Shown one piece after another: positions 1 to 7,016 of a DNA stretch of 10,403 nucleotides. Position numbers and translations under genes: made by a program. The DNA is from DAOTWY01 sp003696565 (lineage in GTDB: Bacteria; Chloroflexota; Anaerolineae; Aggregatilineales; Phototrophicaceae): positions 1 to 10,403 of the forward strand of contig DAOTWY010000101.1 of the NCBI GenBank assembly GCA_034435635.1, given 5' to 3'. Within the stretch, counting starts at the first letter, position 1; every line of letters starts with the position of its first letter. Under the pieces are notes generated by a model, which saw nothing but the letters and a program-made list of their open reading frames with translations, searched no databases and was not told the origin of the DNA.

Positions 1-5
1 TCAAT

Positions 6-11
6 TATAAT
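6..11 (+). promoter_or_regulatory. Candidate -10 box for the three-gene operon
   Basis: A perfect TATAAT lies about 85 bases before the first gene of the operon. Its -35 partner would fall outside the window, so it cannot be checked here. The leader is AT-rich, which makes a chance match likely. A second weaker candidate, TATGAT at 55-60, has no recognisable -35 at the right distance. Bases 1-96 contain no other convincing signal. Confidence 0.25.
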
Positions 12-55
12 AGAAATATTGTAATAAAAACTAGCAAATTCATTTTTCAATCGTT

Positions 56-97
56 ATGATTTACGTGTTCATGGTGTATTTATTACGAGTAGTGTAA
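56..97 (+). other. Possible 13-codon leader ORF ending on the start codon of the first gene
   Basis: An ATG at 56 (and another in frame at 71) opens a 13-codon reading frame, MIYVFMVYLLRVV. Its TAA stop (95-97) overlaps the ATG at 97 by one base. This is the same TAATG junction as between the second and third genes. No Shine-Dalgarno sequence is visible before either ATG, and the reading frame is short enough to arise by chance. If real, it could couple translation into the first gene, which also lacks a strong ribosome binding site. Confidence 0.2.
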
Positions 98-2580
98 TGC
101 GAAAATCTCTTCCTGTTTATTGGATAACTTGTTCATTCATTTTATTCGTTTTAATATTCATCTATCCTAAGGAAGTGTTTTCTGCAGAACCACCAAATTC
201 GATCCAGAACCTCCTATTAACATCAATGTGTTCCCCAGAACCTGAAGTATATCGTGTTTGGCGAGTAAGAAACAGTAATTCAATTGATCTCGAATTCACA
301 TGGACAGTCTATGATTCTGGGCAATCTGGTAGTGGTATCGCTTTAGCCCACAGTGATGTATTCTTCAACACAACAACAGTTACTGGAGCAAACACAACAG
401 TTATTTTTGTCAATGGCATTCAACATGATGTGAAAGCCAGTCAACCTAATGCTTGCAATCCTGCCCCTGAACCACCAACATCAACAGTAACACCAATGCC
501 TATTCCCACAAATACTGCTACCAATACACCTGAACAGTGGGATCGCTCTAGCATTAGTGTAACAGGGACGTGCTTAAATCACGTCCCTACATTTACAGTA
601 ATCAATGGCGGTGATGGAAATATGGCAGGGGCTACCCCCTGGACACTCTATGAAAATCCGCACGGTAATGATAACGGCACAATGGTCGAAAGTGGGCACG
701 TTGGACCGTTAGCATCAGGTGATTCTGCAACATTATCATTTCCTCAACACGCAGGTAAAACACTTCGTTTAGTTGTTCAACAAAGACCTTATCACCCTGG
801 TCATAGCCAACCACGTGATGAAGTATCAGCTAGTTGTGGGCAAGTGCCAACAAACACACCAACAGAGACGACATTACCGTCTTTCACACCAACTTTTACC
901 ATGACACCATCCCCATCCAATACACCAACATGGACATCAACGCCAACCAGTACTGCTACTCTTACACTAACTCCATCAGCAACCCAGTTACCATCTTTTC
1001 AACCACTCTCAGGATGCTTTGTAAGGCATTGGCACAGAAACGGACACACAGAATGGCGTATTATAAATCCAAATCCTGTTCCACTTATTCCCGGAACAGA
1101 TGCAAAGTTACTCTATAACTGGGCTGTTTATAGTCAATTTAATGCTAGAGGAAGCATTCTTCAACAGGCATCTGGATGGGATAATCCAAATCCTAATCCT
1201 CTTAATACGGTTTATGCCCGCAGTCTCAAATTGGAATGGTATTTGTATAACAATGGGCAAGTAACCGATATTTTGGGGAGCATTGTTATTAATGCAAATG
1301 GTAGCAGCTGCTGCTATCCGCAACCAACGCCGACTTTCACCAGCACGCCGCGTCCAACTAACACGCCGTCCTTCACGCCGACTTTCACCAGCACGCCGCG
1401 TCCAACTAACACACCGTCCTTCACGCCGACTTTCACCAGCACGCCGCGTCCAACTAACACGCCATCCTTCACACCGACTTTCACCAGCACGCCGCGTCCA
1501 ACCAACACGCCATCCTTCACGCCGACTTTCACCAACACACCGCGTCCAACTAACACACCATCCTTCACACCGACTTTCACCAGCACGCCGCGTCCAACTA
1601 ACACACCATCCTTCACTCCAACGCCTACATCCAATTGCACATACGACGTTACTTCTGGTAATGTATATGGTTCCAATGGATTAATATGGGCAATTGAACA
1701 AGCAAATGTAGATGGTATTAACAGCTTAATCTGCTTAGAACCTGGCGACTATATTCTAACAACACCCTACGCAGGAGTAACCGGATTACCAATTATGGTT
1801 GGACAAATGCAGATCGAGGGGAATAATGCAACAATACGACGGTCTACAAGTTTAACAGAACTACGCTTGATAGAAGTAGGAAGCGGTGCTGTCATAGTCA
1901 TCAATGATCTTACTTTAACAGGTGGAAATGTTCCTTTCGGCGATGGCGGTGCTTTATTAAATTTCAATGGCACTATAACATTAAACAACGTCGTTATTGA
2001 TACGAACAAAGCGATGAATGGCGGCGGCATTTATAATGATTTAGGGAGTCTAACAATTTATCAATCTCGGATTCAAAATAACAATGCAGAAACCGGCGGT
2101 GGGATTTTTAGTTTCGGCAACATCTCTCAGGTTATTATTGACAATGCATTAATACAAAATAACGATGCCGTCAATGGTGGGGGGATTTTCAACTCAGATG
2201 GGACGATTAACATAACAAACAGCTATGTTATGTATAATATAGGAACAAACCTTGCAGGTGGTATCTATAACAACAATTCAGGTCAAGTATCCATTTATAA
2301 TAGTGAACTATCCAATAATACCTCCCAAGCTTATGGAGGTGCCATTTCTACCAATGGATCATCTATGATTGTTAATAACTCCTGTATTACTAACAACACA
2401 GCTCCTGTTGGCAGCGGCATTACTAACCTTAACCTAGGGCTTCCGCCAGTTAATGCAATCAATAATTGGTGGGGTGCAGCCGATGGTCCATCCGGCATTG
2501 GTACAGGAAGTGGAGATGCAATTTATGGTAATGTCACTTATTTACCATTTTTAACAACAAAACCTATATTCTGCAATTAA
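97..2580 (+). CDS. Secreted multidomain protein with Thr/Pro linkers and C-terminal right-handed beta-helix
   Basis: An 827-residue exported protein. Residues 1-30 form a signal peptide (MRK, hydrophobic core, cleavage probably after VFSA). Three small domains follow, each starting and ending with cysteine: about 45-120, 159-247 and 307-406. They carry WRVRN/WRIIN-type motifs and look like beta-sandwiches. Thr/Pro linkers separate them (125-147, 250-300), and a six-copy 16-residue repeat fills 411-506. From Cys514 a CSLREA-like segment (LIWAIEQAN) leads into a pectate-lyase-type parallel beta-helix with repeated GGGI/GGAI coils (about 617-780), closing with NNWWG at 789-793. Such proteins usually bind or cleave surface polymers; no catalytic residues can be assigned. 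There is no LPxTG signal or C-terminal membrane anchor, so it is probably released or held by partners. The ATG at 97 is chosen because the signal peptide begins there; its ribosome binding site is weak. It is first in the operon with the kinase. Domain architecture is clear, function unknown. Confidence 0.88.
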   Translation: MRKSLPVYWITCSFILFVLIFIYPKEVFSAEPPNSIQNLLLTSMCSPEPEVYRVWRVRNSNSIDLEFTWTVYDSGQSGSGIALAHSDVFFNTTTVTGANTTVIFVNGIQHDVKASQPNACNPAPEPPTSTVTPMPIPTNTATNTPEQWDRSSISVTGTCLNHVPTFTVINGGDGNMAGATPWTLYENPHGNDNGTMVESGHVGPLASGDSATLSFPQHAGKTLRLVVQQRPYHPGHSQPRDEVSASCGQVPTNTPTETTLPSFTPTFTMTPSPSNTPTWTSTPTSTATLTLTPSATQLPSFQPLSGCFVRHWHRNGHTEWRIINPNPVPLIPGTDAKLLYNWAVYSQFNARGSILQQASGWDNPNPNPLNTVYARSLKLEWYLYNNGQVTDILGSIVINANGSSCCYPQPTPTFTSTPRPTNTPSFTPTFTSTPRPTNTPSFTPTFTSTPRPTNTPSFTPTFTSTPRPTNTPSFTPTFTNTPRPTNTPSFTPTFTSTPRPTNTPSFTPTPTSNCTYDVTSGNVYGSNGLIWAIEQANVDGINSLICLEPGDYILTTPYAGVTGLPIMVGQMQIEGNNATIRRSTSLTELRLIEVGSGAVIVINDLTLTGGNVPFGDGGALLNFNGTITLNNVVIDTNKAMNGGGIYNDLGSLTIYQSRIQNNNAETGGGIFSFGNISQVIIDNALIQNNDAVNGGGIFNSDGTINITNSYVMYNIGTNLAGGIYNNNSGQVSIYNSELSNNTSQAYGGAISTNGSSMIVNNSCITNNTAPVGSGITNLNLGLPPVNAINNWWGAADGPSGIGTGSGDAIYGNVTYLPFLTTKPIFCN
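564..588 (+). repeat. Perfect 9-bp inverted repeat inside the first gene
   Basis: AGGGACGTG (564-572) and CACGTCCCT (580-588) are exact reverse complements around a 7-base loop. It lies in the codons opening the second Cys-bracketed domain. No T-run follows, so it is not a classical terminator. It may be chance, or an mRNA hairpin. Confidence 0.4.
1327..1614 (+). repeat. Coding minisatellite, 6 x 48 bases (16-residue Thr/Pro repeat)
   Basis: Six head-to-tail units of exactly 48 bases encode TPTFTSTPRPTNTPSF. They begin at 1327, 1375, 1423, 1471, 1519 and 1567. Only six sites vary between units. Five are silent third positions (acg/aca, act/acc, ccg/cca), and one changes Ser to Asn in unit 5. 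The units are about 60% G+C with many ACG and CCG codons, unlike the ACA/CCA-rich linkers elsewhere in the same gene. The period keeps the frame, so copy number can change without breaking the protein. The likely role is an extended, possibly O-glycosylated spacer holding the beta-helix away from the upstream domains. Confidence 0.95.
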
Positions 2581-2591
2581 CTAATAAGTCA

Positions 2592-5500
2592 ATGGAAATA
2601 AACCAAAAAATCAGAGGATACCAGCTTATTGAACGCATTGGTGAAGGCGGCTTTGGTATCGTCTTTCGTGCATTACAACCCTCTGTCGAACGCGAAGTTG
2701 TTGTTAAAGCTATTCTTCCACTATACGCAAATAACACAAACTTTATCCGAAATTTTGAAGCAGAAGCTCAACTTATTGCTCAATTAGAACATCTACATAT
2801 TGTACCATTGTATGATTATTGGCGGGATCAAAGCGGTGCTTACATCGTGATGCGCTACCTGAAAGGTGGCAATCTTGTTAAATCATTACAAAACAATGGG
2901 GCATGGTCTCTTGACCATGCTGCTCGCTTACTTGAGCAAATTAGCTCAGCATTAGCATTAGCACATCAGAATGATGTCATTCATCAAGATGTTAAACCAG
3001 CAAATATTTTACTTGATGCACAGCAAAACGCATACTTATCAGACTTTGGTATTGCCCGTGACATGCGTCGTTCGCTCAACTTATCCTACAATCCTGATGA
3101 GGGTATTGTACATGGCTCACCAGCTTATATGGCACCGGAGCAAATCACAGATAGTCAAGTAACAACAAAAGCAGACATTTACAGCCTTGGTATTGTGATG
3201 TTTGAACTCATCACAGGCAATTATCCTTTTAATAAATCGAGTTTAAATGAATTATTACAGCACCAGGTCAACACAAAATTACCTCCTTTACATAACTACA
3301 ATCCTAATTATCCAAAAGAATTAAGTGCTGTTTTATGGAAAGCAACCGCCAAAGTGCCAGATAGCCGCTATAACAACGTGCTTGAGATGGCACAAGAATT
3401 TTCCCAAGTTGTTCGCGGTATGTCTCCCACACATAAACAAATTAACAACTTTACATCAACTTATCGCTCACAAAAAAATCTGTTCACAACAACTGATGTC
3501 ATCGTCCTTCCCCCACAAATACTAACAAATCCCTATAAAGGTTTACGTGCATTTACAGAAGCAGATGCAGCAAATTTCTTTGGACGTGAAAAATTAACCT
3601 CACGACTTGTCGACCGCATTAGTCATGAAACACGATTTTTAGCGGTGGTCGGTCCAAGCGGTAGTGGAAAATCTAGCGTTGTAAAAGCCGGCGTATTAGC
3701 ACAGTTACGTCGCAACACCACATCAACCTGGAAAAAATCCTTTATGGTCGAGCTTGTTCCAGGGGAAAATCCATTAACCAATCTCAAGTTAGCTTTATTC
3801 AGTATTACTGCTACATTACCTCAAGATGATTTTATAGAACTTTGGCAGAATGAAGACGCTTTACATAATATCTTACATAAAATCATGCCTACAGGGCATC
3901 AACTTTTACTAGTGATTGATCAGTTTGAGGAGTTATTCACACAAACTCAAGATGAGTATGAGCGTAAACAATTTATCGATCTCATCACTCACGCAATCAC
4001 TGTAACTGACAGTCATCTACGTGTTATTGTTACTCTAAGGGCAGATTTTTACGACCGCCCATTGATGTATCCCAAACTAGGCGATTTAATCCAAAAATAT
4101 ACTGAAGTTGTGTTACCTCTAACTAGCCAAGAACTTATCCTAGCAATCACTGAGCCTGCTAAGCGTATGGGATTATTGTTTGAAGATGGGTTGGTAGAAC
4201 TTATTATGAAAGATATGCAAGAACAACCAAACGCACTTCCCCTCTTGCAATATACACTCACAGAGTTATATGAACGTCGAGAAAAGCTTCACTTAACACT
4301 TCAAGCATACCAGGCGATAGGGGGAATCGTTGGTTCTGTTGCGCGGCGTGCACAAGAGTTGTTCCAACAAATGAACGCTACAGAGCGTCAAATAACACGA
4401 GATATTTTCTTGCGATTAGTCGGTTTGGCTGATGTAGGTGAGGACACACGTAAACGGATATTACAATCTGAACTGTATACAATGCATACAGACAAGGTTG
4501 TTATGCAACACGTATTAGATGTATTTGGTAAACACCGTTTATTGACATTTGATAATGATCCAGAGACACGTGCCCCCACAGTTGAAATCGCACATGAGGC
4601 ATTAATTCGTCATTGGGAACAATTAAAGCTATGGCTCAACGAAAATCGAGAGAATCTACTTTTACAACGCAAGTTAGCCGCTGCCACAAACGAGTGGATT
4701 CGTAACCGATACAATGTAGATTATTTAGCACAAGGATCACGTTTAGCACAATTTGAACCTTTACTCACCTCACCTGCAATCGCATTAAGTCAAGAGGAAC
4801 AGAATTACATTCACCACAGTATACAGCGACAACATAAACTAAAACAACGTGTCTATTTAGGTATATTCATATTATTTATTTTATCTGTTATCACTAGTGT
4901 TTCTGCCATCATTGCTATTCATCAACAAAATGTAGCAAGACAAGCACGTGACCAAGCCTTAATAGAGCGTGACCGGGCTGATATAGAAGCTATCAATTCT
5001 AAATCTCGTGAACTCGCTGCCTCAGCCCTGGTTAATCGAGAGCATCTTGATCTGGCATTATTATTGAGTGTGGCAGCATCAAATGCAGCTAATACATTTG
5101 AAGCTCGCAATAGTCTATTAATGATGTTGCAGACATCCCCCCAACTCATCACATTTCTACATACACATATAGATGCTATACGCACAGTAGACATGAACGA
5201 TACACTTATTGCCGCTGCAGGACATGACACCCAAATTTATCTGTGGGATGCAACAACGTACGAAAGATTGATGCACCCATTACAGGGACACAATGCAGCA
5301 ATTAACACACTCTGTTTAAGTACGGACGGAAACTTACTTGCATCGGGTGATCAAAATGGAAAGATTATTGTATGGAGCACAACAACAGGCGAGCCGCTTT
5401 TGCGGTTTGATAATTTGCAAACACCAATAGAAAGCCTTGCTTTTTCCCCTGATGGTACACAGTTAGCATCGGGTGATTCAAATCACTCAATACATCTTTG

Positions 5501-7016
5501 GAATATAGCAACAGGCGAATTAACAGAAACTTTAAACGCGCATACCGAAGCAGTATATGACATTCTTTTTGATGCCACTGGTGATAAATTAATCTCAGCT
5601 AGTGGAGATGGTACAATCCGTATTTGGACATTAGGAAGCAACGTCACCACACTAACACAGCAAAATAGTTGGGTGCTTTCATTGGCATTACACCCTAATG
5701 GTCGTCTGTTAGCAACCGGTAGTGCTGATGGCACATTAGCAATATGGGATATAGAAACACAAACAGTCCTGACCCCTGCATTACCAGCTCATGAGGGGTA
5801 CATCAATGATCTTGAATTTACAACAGATGGCTTATTATTAATCAGCACCGGAACAGATGGGCAAATAAAGCTCTGGGATTTACGAACTCTCAGCCCAATT
5901 AATACGATCAAAACAGGCTACCCCATTCGTGAAATTGCTTTAAATGATACAACTATCGTTTCTACAGGAATGTCTAGTGAAGTGCGCCTTTGGTCAATCA
6001 CTCCGCGTCCCACGCTTGGTCAATCACTTTATACAGCTAATGAACCAATTCTCAGCATTACAGTTAGCCAAGATGATCGATTCATTGCTTTTGCTGGTGG
6101 CTTACGTAATGATTTTATCATACGGTTATGGGATCAAAACATTGAATCAATTTATGAACAGTTAGTAGGACATACACAGGCGATAACAGGATTAGTCTTC
6201 ACAGAAAATCAATTAATTTCGGCAAGTGCAGACCAAACAATTATCATTTGGAATATTGAAAATGGTGAAATCGTTCAACAATTAGTAGACACAAATAGCG
6301 TATTCAGCCTTGCGTACGTTCAAGGAAAAATCATATCTGGTAATAATGATGGCAAAATCACAATCTGGCAGCAACGTGGCACTACGTGGCACCCCATACA
6401 AATTATCAATGCTCATACAGACCGCGTAACAAGTTTAAGTGTATCTCCTAATGGAGAAACATTAGCATCTGCTAGTCGTGATGGGACAATTCAATTATGG
6501 AATATCGCAACAGGTGACGCTGTGATACCGCCAATTAGAGGGCATACCAGTGGTGTTTTGAGCTTAGATTTCAGCTCAGATGGAGAAATATTAGCATCAA
6601 GTAGCCGTGATTTAACGATTCGTTTTTGGGAAGTTTCTACCGGGGCACCAATTGGTGAACCGTTAACTGGTTACAATAATTGGATTATGAGCGTTGCATT
6701 TAGTCCAGATGGTCGCTTGCTTGCAGCTGGAGATGGTGATTCAAAAGTCACTTTATGGGATATTGAAACGGGACGACAATTAGGGAATTACTTCTCTGGG
6801 CATACTGATTGGGTCAATACATTAGTTTTTAACCACGCTGGGAATTTACTATTTTCTGGTGGACGAGACGGGCAAGTTATCCGTTGGAATATTGAGTTAT
6901 CTGATTGGCAAAAAGCAGCCTGTCAACTGGCAAATCGACCTTTTACCGATCAAGAGATCAGTCAGTATTTACACAATGTAAATAATATAACAATTTGTTC
7001 AAGAGGCATAAACTAA
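2592..7016 (+). CDS. Transmembrane Ser/Thr protein kinase fused to nSTAND1 NTPase and 14 WD40 repeats
   Basis: A 1474-residue signalling protein. The Hanks-type kinase domain (about 10-270) has glycine loop GEGGFGIV (17-24), Lys39, catalytic HQDVKPAN (131-138), DFG (151-153), GSPAYMAPE (175-183). All catalytic residues are present, but the usual HRD arginine is Gln132. The nSTAND1 domain starts with NPYKGLRAF (313-321), with Walker A GPSGSGKSS (354-362), Walker B LLLVIDQFEELF (438-449) and EIAHEALIRHWEQ (665-677). A single membrane helix spans about 755-777. A charged helical segment (780-850) typical of nSTAND1-WD40 proteins follows. Fourteen WD40 blades come next, with key tryptophans at 885, 928, 970, 1012, 1052, 1095, 1134, 1180, 1220, 1259, 1303, 1346, 1389 and 1432, enough for two seven-bladed propellers. 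Basic residues before the helix suggest kinase and NTPase inside, propellers outside. The start lies 11 bases after the previous stop and no strong ribosome binding site is seen, consistent with translational coupling. Substrates and ligand are unknown. Confidence 0.95.
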   Translation: MEINQKIRGYQLIERIGEGGFGIVFRALQPSVEREVVVKAILPLYANNTNFIRNFEAEAQLIAQLEHLHIVPLYDYWRDQSGAYIVMRYLKGGNLVKSLQNNGAWSLDHAARLLEQISSALALAHQNDVIHQDVKPANILLDAQQNAYLSDFGIARDMRRSLNLSYNPDEGIVHGSPAYMAPEQITDSQVTTKADIYSLGIVMFELITGNYPFNKSSLNELLQHQVNTKLPPLHNYNPNYPKELSAVLWKATAKVPDSRYNNVLEMAQEFSQVVRGMSPTHKQINNFTSTYRSQKNLFTTTDVIVLPPQILTNPYKGLRAFTEADAANFFGREKLTSRLVDRISHETRFLAVVGPSGSGKSSVVKAGVLAQLRRNTTSTWKKSFMVELVPGENPLTNLKLALFSITATLPQDDFIELWQNEDALHNILHKIMPTGHQLLLVIDQFEELFTQTQDEYERKQFIDLITHAITVTDSHLRVIVTLRADFYDRPLMYPKLGDLIQKYTEVVLPLTSQELILAITEPAKRMGLLFEDGLVELIMKDMQEQPNALPLLQYTLTELYERREKLHLTLQAYQAIGGIVGSVARRAQELFQQMNATERQITRDIFLRLVGLADVGEDTRKRILQSELYTMHTDKVVMQHVLDVFGKHRLLTFDNDPETRAPTVEIAHEALIRHWEQLKLWLNENRENLLLQRKLAAATNEWIRNRYNVDYLAQGSRLAQFEPLLTSPAIALSQEEQNYIHHSIQRQHKLKQRVYLGIFILFILSVITSVSAIIAIHQQNVARQARDQALIERDRADIEAINSKSRELAASALVNREHLDLALLLSVAASNAANTFEARNSLLMMLQTSPQLITFLHTHIDAIRTVDMNDTLIAAAGHDTQIYLWDATTYERLMHPLQGHNAAINTLCLSTDGNLLASGDQNGKIIVWSTTTGEPLLRFDNLQTPIESLAFSPDGTQLASGDSNHSIHLWNIATGELTETLNAHTEAVYDILFDATGDKLISASGDGTIRIWTLGSNVTTLTQQNSWVLSLALHPNGRLLATGSADGTLAIWDIETQTVLTPALPAHEGYINDLEFTTDGLLLISTGTDGQIKLWDLRTLSPINTIKTGYPIREIALNDTTIVSTGMSSEVRLWSITPRPTLGQSLYTANEPILSITVSQDDRFIAFAGGLRNDFIIRLWDQNIESIYEQLVGHTQAITGLVFTENQLISASADQTIIIWNIENGEIVQQLVDTNSVFSLAYVQGKIISGNNDGKITIWQQRGTTWHPIQIINAHTDRVTSLSVSPNGETLASASRDGTIQLWNIATGDAVIPPIRGHTSGVLSLDFSSDGEILASSSRDLTIRFWEVSTGAPIGEPLTGYNNWIMSVAFSPDGRLLAAGDGDSKVTLWDIETGRQLGNYFSGHTDWVNTLVFNHAGNLLFSGGRDGQVIRWNIELSDWQKAACQLANRPFTDQEISQYLHNVNNITICSRGIN
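7001..7006 (+). promoter_or_regulatory. Ribosome binding site that sets the start of the SH3b gene
   Basis: AAGAGG lies inside the last codons of the kinase gene, 9 bases before the ATG at 7016. It supports that ATG over an in-frame TTG at 6995, which would lie upstream of this site and put charged residues before the signal peptide. Confidence 0.65.

Noticed and set aside
1327..1614. CRISPR-like regular repeats
   Set aside because: The 48-base units are directly adjacent with no spacers and lie in frame within a secreted protein.
1283..1684. Long open frames on both strands over the 48-base array (133 codons plus, 120 codons minus)
   Set aside because: The repeat period is a multiple of three, so any frame without a stop in one unit stays open through all. 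The products are simple repeats of Arg/Pro/Leu or Val/Gly with no domain.
4922..5230. 102-codon minus-strand frame inside the kinase gene
   Set aside because: It is a shadow of the helical linker and first WD40 codons; no motif, start signal or plausible neighbour supports it.
5154..6900. Recently amplified, diversifying WD40 repeats as seen in some conflict-system STAND proteins
   Set aside because: The fourteen blades are well diverged from one another, so there is no sign of recent repeat turnover in this gene.
6995..7015. TTG start giving seven extra residues to the SH3b protein
   Set aside because: The AAGAGG site is placed correctly for ATG 7016, and the extension would put KRHK-type charges before a signal peptide that is already complete from MRF.
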